Shown here: positions 22,351 through 35,046 of the stretch, piece by piece
Layout of the letters: each line of letters begins with the position of its first letter
How positions within the stretch are numbered: the first letter of the stretch is position 1
Source: Cranoglanis bouderius
Lineage: Eukaryota; Chordata; Actinopteri; Siluriformes; Cranoglanididae
Length of the DNA stretch: 64,000 nucleotides
Assembly: GCA_023630585.1 (NCBI GenBank)
Contig: CM042546.1
Location: 14,060,810-14,124,809 of the forward strand
Reading direction: 5' to 3'
Position numbers and translations under genes: made by a program
The notes under the pieces: generated by a model
Database searches by the model: none
Seen by the model: only the letters and a program-made list of their open reading frames with translations
Told to the model about the DNA's origin: nothing

Positions 22351-22996
22351 GTTTAGACGTCTAGGCCATAGAGTTCAGGATATACATTATATAAGGTAAA
22401 TAACATAAAGATTAAAGGCATAGGGTGCAATGCTGCATGTTGCAGGCCATAATGATAATAATAATAATTTATAGCCATTTATAGCCAAGTCCTTGGTGAA
22501 AGGTCTTCACATTTATACTGTCCAGTAGTGACTTTGGCTTATCACTACTAGACATCTCTCTTTTTTTTCTTTCTTTCTTTTTTTTTTTTTTTTTTTCTCT
22601 GTCCCTGTGGGTTCATGCTTGGATGGACCAGTGTGTGTAGTGTGACTCTGATGTTTGATTTGTTGATTTGTTGCTTTGGCAGCCAGAGTAATCTGGATCA
22701 GTGTGAAGTCTCTCAGAATTCTGTTCAGCGTGATGTCTCCTCACTCCTCTTCAAGAAATGTAGCCTGTTTGATAGACATTAATATTATTTTGTAAAGGTC
22801 AGATTTATATTACAGATTATCTTTGACTATTGGTGTAAATGTAGGTAATCTTAATTGTCTTGTATATTTGAAGTTTCTTTAAAACAAACAAAAAAAAAAT
22901 CACTATTACCGTGAGGTTTTTTTTGGTGTGTATTTAATCATAGCTGACAGCAATAAGCAAAAAAAAAGTGTGTTCCATATGGACTGTATCTATGAG

Positions 22997-23052
<56 letters not shown>

Positions 23053-23179
23053 ATGTAAAGACTCTAACAGAATAAATGGATATTGAATGACATGTCAGAG
23101 ATGTATTGTCAGATATGGTGTGCATGCTTCACTGGGGTCTCCTAAAAGCACATCTGGGTCCTGCCTGTCAAACTCCTAA

Positions 23180-23231
<52 letters not shown>

Positions 23232-25159
23232 TAGAGTAGGAACGTTATCTTCACAAAGGGTCCGCTGTCAACGTCTAAATCAGCTGACAGTGCATGTCAT
23301 TTCAGTTTAAAAATACTATTACTGCAAAACTCACTGTAATGTGCAACTTTATTTCTCACACTCCTCCACGTTTCCTGATTGCACCAGCTCCCCGTTAGCT
23401 AACACTCTCTCCCCTTTATACTTCACAACAGCACATGAATATAACATTATTTTTCACATAGCACAATGCGACAGAATGAAACTGTTAATAAGAGGTATGC
23501 ACTCATTATCAGAAATAAAAGCACCAAGAAGGCTAAGGCGACTGGCAATCTGAAAACAAAGCTTTTCTTGTGAGTTGGTGTTGGTAGTGCTTATACTGCA
23601 TGAGATTGTGTCTGTAAAGATCAAATCAAGTTTGATAGCAAATTGAACCAATATTAAAGTACAGTTACCTCAAAGTGGTTGTCTCTTGAATATTTTCTGG
23701 CAAGTATTATGATAGCTGTCTAGCTATTAGTTCTCTAACCTTGATGTAACATTCAGCACAAATGTAATAATATAGGTATAATACAAAGCTAATTAAAATT
23801 GTGCTTAGAGGATAGGAAAAAAAAAAAAAAAACTCACAAATGCAACATAAACTTAGATAGCTAGTTCCTCACTTCACCTGAACCAAGAACTTGGTAACTT
23901 TACTGTAAATCCACGGTCTTTTACGATTTGAACAATTTATGGAATAAAAACAAGTCCAAAAGAAAATCCATGGTCTTTTATGGATCTCTCTCTCTCTCTC
24001 TCTCTCTCCCCCTCCCTCCCCCATTTTCTTTAAGCATTTGAGCATGAAGAGCACCTCTGATTTGCGTTCACATCTTTGCACTCCTTAAACTCACCTGTCA
24101 GGAGAAGCTCAGTATGTGTAACTGACTGTATACTGTCAGAACAAGTGTGTGAGTGTGTGAATGAGATAGGATGTGTGTGTTTGTGCATATGGTTATGGCG
24201 GATTGACGGAGAAGGTGTGTTCCCAAAAGCCATTAAAGTTTGATTCTCCCACTCCCACACACTTTGAATAATTCAACCTGTCGTTCCTTTCCTTGGTTTC
24301 GAGTTCATGGCATCAGCCCTTCCTCCTTCCCACATTTACTTCTCTCCCTTGCTCTACTTCCTTCGTTCTCTCTCTCTTTCTCTCTCTCTCTCGCTCTCTC
24401 TTGCTCTCTCGCTCATGCTTCCTACTGCCTTTTCTTTCCTCAGCTACCAATATGTACTTTACACGCATTCAGTATTAGTGACTGGTTAAATGCTCCATGT
24501 GCATGGAATAACCTTGACTTTGTTGTGCAATTCCAGTGGTTTTTAGTCTTAAGGGCAGTAAGGGGCCCAATATTTACCCAATTGTAAGGCAGTATTTAAA
24601 ATGCAGAAAGGATGTATATAAAATAATCTGCAGACAAATGTTTAGAATATGTAATCAGTCGCACCTCCCAGTCCTCCACTTTTTTTATGCACCAACATCC
24701 CACTTTTTTCATCTTCCCACACGAGCATAGGTACTGTATAAAGGAGAGAAGCATACTTCACGCGTTCAATCAGAATATGGTCTAATTACAGACATCTGTC
24801 CCTTAGTGTAAAAAAGGATTAGAGAGGAAGCTATTAAGCTAGATGTAAATATTTTTTCTCTTTTCTTTTTTTCTCCCTTCTCTTTGGCTATTCAAATTGT
24901 TAAGATTTTTAATTTTTTTTTGTGCTGAATTTGATTCTCCATTTATCTTGCCTTTATAGCATTTATTAATTCTATTTAAAAAAAAAAAAAAAAAAAAAAA
25001 CTTTTTTTTTTTTTTCTCTACAGACCAGGTCTTGATTAGCCCTTATGTTTTGGTTCTCCCACAGTGGAAGAGATATGTGTGTGTATGTGTGTGAGAGATG
25101 CACTGAAGAGAATGGTGAAGCAGAGCAAAGTCACAGAAAGGGAGGGAGCAAAATGAAAT

Positions 25160-25440
25160 GACACAAACAACAAAGATAGTCTGCACTTCCTCCATCTCTC
25201 TGACTTTTGCTCTCTCCCTCTATCTGACACTCTCCGTTACTTAGCTGTTCTGCTGCCAGCATGCCTTCAGTTTAAATACCCCTCATTTTAAATATGTCTG
25301 TTTTGCCACTGTTTCTTGCATTTAATGGCATCAGCTGTCCTCAAACTAAAGAAAGAGCCTCTGTAGAGGCTTACTGACCAGGTTTATATGGACAACTGAA
25401 ACAAGACAGCAGACCACTTATTTATCTCTTTACTTACAGG
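25160..25440. repeat. Segmental duplication, copy 1
   Basis: A block with words such as CAGCATGCCTTCAGTTTAAA and CCCCTCATTTTAAATATGTC is repeated about 1.45 kb downstream at 26625-26910 in the same orientation. Both copies lead into degenerate 'GTAGAATTGGGACATGTCCATGGT' satellite. Confidence 0.75.
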
Positions 25441-25574
25441 AATCAGGAAACGCATGATCATGATAGAAAAGGTACATGGTTTTGGTAAAATCAGCAAAGC
25501 CCATAGTAAAATAGGGACATGTGTTATGTAGAATCTGGACCTATGCATGGTTAAATATGGACATGCAAAGGATA

Positions 25575-25935
25575 GAATCATTTGACCATGCTATTTGACC
25601 ATGTAGTACTGGTACATTACTAGAATTTATACTATTTGACCATGTATTACTGGTACATTTATAGAAGGGATTTATTTATTTATTTATTTATTTATAATTG
25701 CACTATCCGGTGTTACCCAGATGAGGATGGGTTCCCTTTTGAGTCTGGTTTCTCTCAAGGTTTCTTCCTCATATCGTCTCAGGGAGTTTTTCCTTGCCAC
25801 CGTCGCCTCTGGCTTACTCATTGGGAATAAATTCATAAATTTAAAATCTATGTCCTGAATTTATATACTTCTGTAAAGCTGCTTTGGGATAATGTCCATT
25901 ATTAAAAGTGCTATACAAATAAACTGAACTTGAAC
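25575..25935 (+). mobile_element. Teleost retroposon with GCTATACAAATAAACTGAAC tail, copy 1
   Basis: It begins CTATTTGACCATGTA...GGTACATTTATAGAAGGGAT, continues through GGTTTCTTCCTCATATCGTC and TCAGGGAGTTTTTCCTTGCC, and ends GTGCTATACAAATAAACTGA followed by ACTTGAAC repeats. The same unit recurs at 59390-59693, and the 3' part at 43725-43885. The ending resembles the LINE/SINE 3' tails with short terminal repeats found in many teleosts. A TTTA run is expanded at 25665-25694. Confidence 0.75.
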
Positions 25936-25950
25936 TAGAATCAGGACATA

Positions 25951-26029
25951 CAATGATATTTATAAAAATAAAAAAAGCCAGGTTAAATAAGTACATACAG
26001 GTTTATTGCTGGGCATTTTGGTGGTCATC
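25951..26029. repeat. 78-bp near-identical inverted repeat, copy 2
   Basis: Reverse complement of 18700-18777. It begins CAATGATATTTATAAAAATA and ends GCATTTTGGTGGTCATC. Confidence 0.9.
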
Positions 26030-26097
26030 TCACCAAACAAAAGAGATTTGTAACAATCTCTTCGGTGTAACAGTCTCGGTTCATGTAATATGTTCAT

Positions 26098-26165
26098 GTA
26101 CAGTGATGCTTAAGAGTTTTTGAACCTTTTTGAATTTTCTGTTTATGTCTGTTTATCTGATAGAG
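26098..26165 (+). mobile_element. Tc1-like terminal fragment
   Basis: TACAGTGATGCTTAAGAGTT and TTTGAACC followed by GAATTTTC match the terminal repeat style of a teleost Tc1-like family (CAGTGATGCTTGAAAGTTTG as I recall it). Only the end is present. Confidence 0.45.
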
Positions 26166-26169
26166 TCAG

Positions 26170-27680
26170 GACATATTCTTTATAGAATTGGGAACCTGTC
26201 CATGGTTAATAATCTGGGCGTGCATGGGGTAGAACCAGGACATGCCAGAATCTGGTAGAATCTGGGCCTGTCCATGATTGAATAGAGATATTCCTTGGTA
26301 GAATAGGGACCTGTGCATGGTTTAACAAGGACATGTCCAGGATAAAAAAGGCAACATGTCTGTGATAGAACCACGACCTGTTCATGGTTGAATAGGGAAA
26401 TGCAAGGGATAGAACTGACGTATACCTTTGGTAGAATCAGGATATGCCCCTGTTAGAAATAGGACATGTCCCTGGTAGGACCTCTCCTTGTATGAATAGC
26501 AACATACCTGGTGTAGAACTTGGACCTGTCCATGGTTCAGTAGGTACATGCTCTGGATTGAATTAAGACCTGTCAGTGGTTGAACTGGTTCACATCCATG
26601 GTAGAATCAGGACGTGTCTATGACATACCAAAGCAACAGAGACAGTCTTCACATCTTAATCTCACTCCCTCTGTCTCCTGCTCTCAGTGACATTATTGTT
26701 CTGCTCCCAGCATGCCGTCACTTTAAGTACCCCTCATTTTAAATATGTCTATTTCCCTGCCATTGTCTGCATAAATAAAAATAAAAAGTCCAAATAGAAG
26801 CTTATTGATCAGTTTTATAAGCACAAGCAACCTGGAAAACAAAATGCATCAGTGCATTGATATAAACACCTTATTTATCTTATAAACTGGCAACTAGGAT
26901 AAGAGAGCAGACTACAAATTAAGAAACATCTATGGAAGACTGGAGATATTTTGAGGTAGAATTGGGATGTTTCATGATAGGACACCATATTTTGAACTGG
27001 CAAATAGAATAAAACTTAGCAGACTGAATGGTGGACTTTTCTATTATGGGAATCTGGACAGGTAAAATTGGAACTGGACGTGACCATAGTGGAATAGGGA
27101 TGAGTCCATGGTGGAGTTGGGGCATGACCATGGTGGTATTAGGATGTGTCCATGGTGAAACTGGGTTGCTTCCATGCTGTAAATGGGACATGACCATGGT
27201 GTAATTGGGACGTGACTATGATGGAATTGGGATGTGAGAGTCAGGAGGTGTCCATGGTAAAACTATATACTGGCCAAATTTATTGGTAAATTTGGAATGT
27301 CTGTGGTAGAACTGTAACGTGTCCGTGGTTAAATTGGGATATGATCAAAGTAGAATTGTCATGTTACAGTGGGGAAATTGTGACATGCACATGGTAGAAA
27401 TGGAACATGTTTGTGATGGTATTTGAGCATTGGAGTATTGGAATCAGATGCCCATGCTAGAACTGGAATTTCTAGATGATATGATTGGGCTGTGTCCATG
27501 AGATAATAAGGATGTGTTCATGACACAATGTTGGTGTTGTGATAGAATTGGGATGTGCCCATAGTAGAACTGGGACATGTTCATGACAGAATTGGGAGAT
27601 GTGATTTTAGAAACAGGAAGTGCCCATGATAGAACTGGAACACTCCATAAGCTAAATCGTGACATGCTCATGGTAAAATT
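26170..27680. repeat. Degenerate 24-28-bp satellite GTAGAATTGGGACATGTCCATG
   Basis: Variants of 'GTAGAATTGGGACATGTCCA' plus 'TGGT' run for about 1.5 kb, with the duplicated block 26625-26910 inside. A weaker stretch of the same motif lies at 25440-25570. Strong divergence between units suggests age. Minus-strand open frames with Met-Ser/His-Gly words reflect the repeat. Confidence 0.75.
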
Positions 27681-28369
27681 TTTTTTCTTCTTTTCTGTCT
27701 AAAAGTTTAAACAGTGAGATATCATCAAGTGTTGGTATGTTTCTGTCCCCATAAACATTAATTGAGATTCATTAATGGAATATTGTAGAGTTTTCACACA
27801 TGAGCAATTTTTTTTTTAAATGCTTGAATCGTCATTTAATATAATTTGGAATGCTTTCGGTCTGCTTCAGTAAACACACACGTTCACATACAGTATATAC
27901 TCAGTGTTCTCCTCCCTATACTCTATATTCCTCTACTCTAACATTCCTTTTTCATAACTCACTTTGATGTATAATTGAGCCCTGCTCCATATCCTTCTTT
28001 CTCCCCCCCCCCCCCTTTCCCTGGAGAGAATGGAGGGATGAGAACAGCAGGGAAGAGGAACTATAAGATAGAAAGAAAGAATGAGAGAGGGACAGCCATT
28101 TTTGGTGTTCTTCCTCGAGCTTGTGTAGCGAAACCGAATTCATTTGTATGACACTAATCGACGGTGTTTCAGGGGTCGTCTCAACTGATGACAAACACTG
28201 AAAACACTCTCCATGTAAAGAGGGTGTGTGTATTCTGTGTGTGTGTGTGTGGTATACTGTGGCAGGGAACTAAAACAGATCTGTCTCTGTGACTTTTTGT
28301 TCTTTTCATTTTTTCCGGTCCACGCTGAGGCGCCAGGTTAACATGCAGAACGCCTATGGAGTTTCATGC

Positions 28370-28665
28370 CCAAGCTGAGATGCCATTTACAGAGAGACAT
28401 GTAGAGAAGAATGGATGTAGACAGAGACATTAGAAGAGAGAAGGGCAGATAGAGAACATGAAAAGAAAAATGGAGAGACAGACAGACAGAGAGGAAGAAA
28501 GAAAGAAGTACAAATGCAACGAGAGAGGAGAAGTGAGACACGGAAATAGAAACAGGGAGACAGAAAGAGAAGGACTGAGAGATGATAAGAGGGAGAAAAA
28601 GAGACAAAATATAGACAAAGACCAGAGACAGAGACAAAATATAGACATAGACAGAGAGATTGTGT
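28370..28665. repeat. GAGACAGA/GAGAGA low-complexity block
   Basis: Purine-rich words such as AGACAGACAGACAGAGAGG occur without a fixed period. The long Ser/Leu/Phe open frames on the minus strand are artefacts of composition. Confidence 0.8.
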
Positions 28666-29144
28666 TTTCACGTTAGATCTACATGTGAGCTGAGAGTGCA
28701 GACAGATGGGGAAAAAAAACTCATCATATCGAGAGATTTAGAGGTTATAGAATGTTGGGGAAATGTGTCTGCGATTATTTATATCAGAAATTGGACATCG
28801 AATTTATCTGTTCAACTGTCGGCGCTGCTCTCACCAATCCAATCTCGTACAATTTGGAAGAATTGTAACAAGCAGGAGCGAGTTTATTGGGTTTCTTATA
28901 AATAAAGTGATTTTTAAAAAATCCACAGCTGCTCACCTGCCCCTTGTGTTAACCATAACCAATCAAAACTTCTCGTATATCAATCTGTGACTTCCTGTAT
29001 ATTCTTAGTTACTAGCTTGTATCTAACGGAACTTTTTTCTTTTTTCGTTCACTCGTTCATCTGTCTGGCGCTCTGTGCATCTCAGCTGTGTCTCACGCAG
29101 CAGCTGTAAACTTTCACTTACCATGGTGCAGGAAATTCAACAGA

Positions 29145-29207
<63 letters not shown>

Positions 29208-30129
29208 CATTCATCTTCGGTTTTGTCAGATAACAGGCGTGGAATGCAATCACTAGAGAAATGCATCCAAACACCTCTCACACTCCGTTTCTCATGCGGG
29301 ATTGGAACATCAGGATGGCGTACAAAATCACAGAGTGTATCTACTGTGTTGTGTTGCGTGTGTGTGCGTGTGTGTGTGTGTGTGCGTCCGTGTGAGACAG
29401 ATACACATGGCACTGAGGTCTAGTACAAATTTAGTCATGTGTACATACCATACATGCAGTATTAAATTACACATGGCTACATATGATCACTAAACAGTAG
29501 TCTGCCCTGGTATCCTTGGCATGACAAGTATGAGAGTAAACTGGTAACTTAATCTAATTAAAAAAAACAAACAAACAAACAAACCAAAAAAAAACTATAG
29601 ATGAACCTTAGTAAATCTAGGCGCAGGTGTTAAAAAAAAAAAAAAAAAAAAAGGGCTGTGCGGTTGCAAAACAAGATAGCCTTAAACAAAATACAACATA
29701 CAAGGTGAAAATAATAGTGAGAATTTTTAATAGTCTACCTAGTAAACTGGCAGCTCAGTGTATTTTGGTAAATCTTTCATAAATACAAGAGCAATACTCT
29801 TAACAAATTAGAAATTCTAGCAGTTTCGCTTAGACCTACTGGAAAGTAAGAAATGAAATGCAGATTTTGTGATATACCCAAAAATCATTATAATACTGTG
29901 CTTTTATTCTTCTTTTTAAATTATTTCCAGTTCCATTTGTAAATATATTTTTTTTAAAAATGCTTAAAATGACTATGCTTAGTATTTAATAGATTAATCG
30001 ACTTGCCTTAAAGGCCTTAAAATTATATTGTAAATTATTGCGCTGCCTCAAGCTCATTAGCGTGTCAGTACAAAAGACCAGATTTTAATTTTCCAACCCC
30101 CCCCCCCCCCCCCCCCCACCCCCAAAGAA

Positions 30130-30390
30130 ATAAATTGAATGGAAATAAAGCATGGAGGTTGTCTCAAGAGACAAACACGAGTGAGGACCAAAGTCTGTGG
30201 AAGAACTGTAGCAAGTTCTCTAAGACTATAAAACATGCCACTAATTTCCTTACAAAATTGTAAAAAGGCATACGATCACACCAAGCACTGATTGATTGAT
30301 TGATTTATTTATTTATTTATTCTGTATACAACGGATGGAAATATCTAATGGTTATTTCCTCTGTTTGAAAATATCTTAAATACAATTTCA
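30130..30390 (+). repeat. Dispersed repeat family B, copy 2
   Basis: Aligns with 17140-17480 (see there). The TTTA run at about 30302-30321 is an extra microsatellite. It is immediately preceded by a poly(C) tract of more than 20 nt (30095-30117). Confidence 0.5.
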
Positions 30391-30404
30391 AAAGGTTTTC
30401 TTAT

Positions 30405-30640
30405 TTATAGCAGCCATGGCAACAGCTTTGCACACTCTTGGCATTTATTTCTCAGGAGCTTCGTGATGAGACCAGCTGCATTTCCAACAGTCTGGAAGAA
30501 ATTCCCACATGCTGAGGTCCTGTTGGCTGTTTTAAATTTTTTTTTTTTTTTTTTTAACCAAAAGAACACTTGTTGTGGATCATTAAAACAAAACCCTACA
30601 AACTAGTGTGTCCAAACTTTTGATTGGTGCTGCACCTGAC
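30405..30640. mobile_element. Probable decayed Tc1-like fragment
   Basis: CACTCTTGGCATTTATTTCT, CCACATGCTGAGGTCCTGTT and GTGTCCAAACTTTTGATTGG resemble parts of a teleost Tc1-like family whose ends read 'CCAAACTTTTGA'. No coding frame survives. A poly(T) tract at about 30537-30557 breaks it. Confidence 0.4.
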
Positions 30641-32922
30641 TGCTTGTTTATGCTACATAGGGACATTAGAGCAGGGGAAATGCTAAAGTGTGCAGGACAG
30701 GTGGACCAGGACCAGAGCTGGGAATGTGATGTAAGCGTTGGAGAATTTGATGTTTAGATATGCCGTACTGTCAGTTAATACAAAATGGCTTTTGTGCCAG
30801 AAAAACACACCATCGCACCATTCAACACACAAACCAGGACTCCATCAAAGGGATGCTGCATTTGAGTAACCAAGTATCTCATCAACAGTCCGTTTTCCTG
30901 TCCCTTGCTAACACCTTTGGGATCTGATAATGTTTTGTAGCCTGATAAGTGCATTCTGGGATTTGTTTGCTTGCATGATTTTTTCAATTTTCTTTCTTTT
31001 TTTTCAGCCACTGTATCGCTGATGACTGGATGTGTTTCTCAGTAAACCTTTAAAATGTGTGAAAATCCCAGGTTTAGAAGATACTAGAACTATAGTATGT
31101 GGCATCATGCCATGTTTAAAGTCACCAGGGTCACTTGTTTTTATCAATTACAACCCTCTAAATAATACTCAGATGAGCTGATCTGAGCTATACCTATCTC
31201 ACATCTTATGACTTGTTAAAATGTTTGAGGTTATAGCTAGTAATCGGGCAACTACCAAAATGAAACCTTTTGATTGTAGTGTTACTTTGCAATTCACCCA
31301 GACTTCTATCGGCCCATTTTGCTTTGAGGTTATGCTCCGTTTTTTCTCGACACTGAGGACACACAATACGATTACGCCACAGCGCTGTCAATCAGTGAGC
31401 ATATCTCACTCACCGAACTTCAGCTGTCCACAGAGATATCTGCTGCAGCATTGTGTACCAGGAGGGGATGTTTTTTATGTTTTGTTTATAATTATAAATT
31501 TCTATTTTTATTTTTTAGATGCATTTATAATTCTGCGAGTAGACGGTTCTTACAAGGATTGAAAGACAAACGTGTGTGGGGGAGTGTTTTTGTGCATAAT
31601 CAGGGTTAACCTAGATTTTTGCAAAAATTCTACACTTTTCAATTCTGTTTCATTTCATTTCAATCAGAAACAAAGCACCATTTTTGCTAAGACTGCAGCT
31701 GAGTTAGCACTGCAAGTGAATGTAAGCGCGAGAATGTAATGTAGGGAAAGTAAGGCATGGATTCGTACTATTCTACATAGGTAGTTACTTTATATATTTT
31801 ATCAACCACCATGCATTCTTAGATTAAGGATTCCGTCTAACACTTGAAATAATTTTTGAAATGAGGGACTCTTTTAACTGTAAAATCAGTTCCAGTACAG
31901 ATATATTTAACATGAAAATAAGACTTCCTAAGAGTTACTAAGAGGTTGCGCATTACTTATTCTCATGGATATCTAATGTAAATGAGCTCCATACAGTATG
32001 TCATGGCTGGTGAAACTGCTAGAACTAAAGAGAAGTACACATCTTTTTTATTTATTTATTTATTTATTTACAAGTTTTACACTCTTACACACATGTTCTC
32101 CTTTCTTAGAAACAGATTATGTTCTTGCTGTCCATTAAAAACAAAACAAAAAAACACCAGGGATAGTTAGCTGTTTACATTTGGAGTGTATGTACATAAA
32201 TCTTTATGATAAATACTTTGCAAATACATGCTGATAACAGATTCATGCATGCCTTTGTTTCTGTTCCAGGCTTTAATATCAGCAACAGTTCTTTCATACT
32301 GTTTAATGAGAAAATAAGAGCCTATTTTCACTTTGTAGCTTTACACCTGTTCTCTCCTGACACTCCCCCCCCCCCCCCCCCAACCAATTAGACATAATGT
32401 GTGACAAATTATATTGATTTAAAAAAAAAAAAAAAAAAAAGGTACTGAAAATATTTTATGCTAATATTCCTTAGTGCTAACACTCAAAGCAGCAGTTGCT
32501 GATCTTATTCATCTCATTTATGATTTCAGGTAGAAATGCATTTGATGAATTGGTCATAATGAACCTGCTTTAATAATAAACCAGATTTATAAACCCAGAT
32601 TAATAGTATAATCTCACCCACTCTGTACTGCACAAATATACATAACCAACAAACAAACAAACGAATAAACAGAGAAGGCAGTATGTCGCGTACATCCCGT
32701 AAAGGTTCAAAAACCATATGTAAGGATGCAAGTAGGTCATTTGTCACGTGTTAGTAAAATTAGCTCAAAAGGGTTGGAGGTTGCTTAGTTACTAACTGTG
32801 CAACAGTGATCCAGGAAGTGACATCACACATGAAGCTCTCATATTCATCTGATGAACCTTTGAAGTGTTTGTGTAAGCACAGTGATTGACGGTAGGATGA
32901 AACAAGGCCACATACGCGCGCG

Positions 32923-32978
<56 letters not shown>

Positions 32979-33364
32979 TGTACCAAGAGTCAGAGAAAAT
33001 GGAATCAAATAAGTAAATGAAGTCAGAGTGTTGCAGCCCCTCAGGCAACACCCCTTTATATGATAATCAACCTGCCTTCGTTTGCATTTAAAAATACATT
33101 TTACCTTATTACGGAGATGAAGGGGAGAACACAGAGGAATGAGCAGTAGTGATGAAGATGAGGAAGAAGAGAAAGTGACAAAAAAAAAAAGGGCACACTT
33201 TTGTTCTTCTGTGCTGACAACTTTATAGTGTTGCTCAAATTACGCTGAATTTAAATGTTGCTAAAAGGAAAAGGTTTCCGATTATTCTCAGTGTCCCATT
33301 ACTGACTTGGACTGTTTGCTTATCGTGTATGTAAGGAATAAAACGATATTTCCTTATTTCCTTT

Positions 33365-33780
33365 AAGAACACGTCCTGAACTGTTTTATTTCTCTTATAC
33401 CACAGCAATTTACCAATGATTAAAATATTTTATTTATTACTAAGCAACACATTGTGGTTTTTTTAACTCTATATATACTGTATATATAGTATATTATAGT
33501 TACTTCTTAATGTCGTGAAACATCCATAAAACAAGTTAGTTCCTTTTATCATTTTGATTAGAACACCTACAAACAGTCGTTCCTCCACCACCCTCTCTTT
33601 TTTTTCTCTCTCTTGAAGTTAATATGACAAAAAAACCCGCCGCGTGTCATGTTACCGAGAGACTAGAAAGCGTATACTCCTCTGTCCTGAAGACTTTCCC
33701 ATGGTGGAAAACCTACTGACCGTAAAAAGCACTGACACTGCGGACTTCTTCCATAAATGTTAAATTAAATATATCCTGCA
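33365..33780 (+). repeat. Dispersed repeat family A, longest copy
   Basis: It contains CTCTTATACCACAGCAATTT, AAGTTAGTTCCTTTTATCAT, AACAGTCGTTCCTCCACCAC, CCTGAAGACTTTCCC and ACTGACACTGCGGACTTCTT in order, shared with the reverse copy at 20105-20465. It ends immediately upstream of the 5S-SINE. Confidence 0.6.
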
Positions 33781-33810
33781 CCATGTCAGTGATCTTATAG
33801 TTTCCCTTAA

Positions 33811-34337
33811 GCAGAGGCATATCACCTTGCACTTCTTGCCTGGTTTCCCACTCAATCTAAACAGCGTTGAGCCTGGCCAGTACCTGGATGGGAGACCTCC
33901 TGAGGAAAACTAAGGTTGCTGCTGGAAGTGGTGTTAGAGAGGCCAGAAGGTGGTGCTCTCCCTGTGGTCTGTGTGGGTCCTAATGCCCCAGTATAGTGAC
34001 GGGGATGCTATACTGTAAAAAGAGCACCATCTTTCGGACTCTCTGTGGTCATTAAAAATCCCAGGTCACTTCTCATAAAGAGTAGGGGTATTGTCCTGGT
34101 GAAATTGGCCCTTGTCTCTCATGGCCCCCTAATAATCTTGGTCTCTGAATTGGCTATATCTCTCCTCTACACCAATAGCTGGTGTGTGGTGGGCGTTCTG
34201 GTGCACTATGGCTGCTGTGGCATCATCCATGTGGATGCTACACACTGGTGGTGGTTGAGGAGATTCCCCCCCTATACTATGTAAAGTGCTTTGAGTGTCT
34301 AGAAAAGAGCTATGTAAATGTAACTTATTATTATTAA
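33811..34337 (+). mobile_element. 5S-rRNA-derived SINE (SINE3 type)
   Basis: The first about 120 bp resemble 5S ribosomal RNA: GGCATATCACC near the start, then GAGCCTGGCCAGTACCTGGA and TGGGAGACC, the conserved 3' half of 5S that holds part of its internal promoter. An unrelated body (GGTGGTGCTCTCCCTGTGGT, GGGGATGCTATACTGTAAAA, CACCATCTTTCGGAC) follows. The 3' end is GTAAAGTGCTTTGAGTGTCT...ATGTAACTTATTATTATT, a tail type shared with LINEs. It is not a functional 5S gene, because the 5' half is strongly diverged. Confidence 0.88.
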
Positions 34338-34353
34338 GCAATGTGGTTTTTTT

Positions 34354-34461
34354 AAGCATGTTTATTATTAAACATGCTTGCTTGGACTGAATGAGTGTTA
34401 ATGTTGTAAACCTGTGATTTGAATTGCAGCCAGAATTATTGTCAGAGCGGCTGACAATAAT
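34354..34461. other. Two perfect 11-bp-stem hairpins
   Basis: AAGCATGTTTA/TAAACATGCTT with a 4-nt loop lies at 34354-34379. ATTATTGTCAG/CTGACAATAAT with a 5-nt loop lies at 34435-34461. The second is followed by CTGACCAATCAGAATTC, a motif I associate with teleost MITE ends. No transposon boundary was fixed. Confidence 0.55.
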
Positions 34462-35010
34462 GACTCAACACCTTCTGACCAATCAGAATTCAGAATTCAG
34501 TAAAGTAGTGGTATATTGGTATACTGTGGTGGTATACTGCTTCAGCTTTTCAAGTAGAAGGAAAGTGCTTTAGCAACTACAGCATCAAACACCAGCGACT
34601 GTCCCCAAACCCGTAAAATTGTTCATTCTAGAGACGACGCCTTTTTAAAATATTGTCATTGAACTATCTCAGAATGAAATACAGTACTGTAAAGCTCCTT
34701 ATATTCTCTCACTAATGGTTTTAACATCAGCACACAACCCTCCATCATGGTTGTTTTCATTTGCTTCAGAAGCTGTGAGTGGGTTTTTGAGGTGATAAAA
34801 AAGCACTTGGCACCGCTCAGCACTTCAGAAAACTTTTTTATTTTATTTTATTTTTTTAACTTTTGATATCGTTCTGCTGTGGTGAAAAAATGCTTTGTGC
34901 TGCTTTAAATGCTCACGTTGTTGTTCTCTCAACTGTATCAATTACACTACATGAATTAATCTACATATTTATACAGTACAAACATGAAATCATGTCGAGT
35001 AAAAGAGGCA

Positions 35011-35024
<14 letters not shown>

Positions 35025-35046
<22 letters not shown>

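Noticed and set aside
28338..28671. Overlapping minus-strand Ser/Leu/Phe-rich frames
   Set aside because: Reverse of GAGACAGA low-complexity DNA.
33811..33930. Functional 5S rRNA gene
   Set aside because: Only the 3' half matches well, the 5' half is diverged, and the sequence continues into a SINE body and tail.
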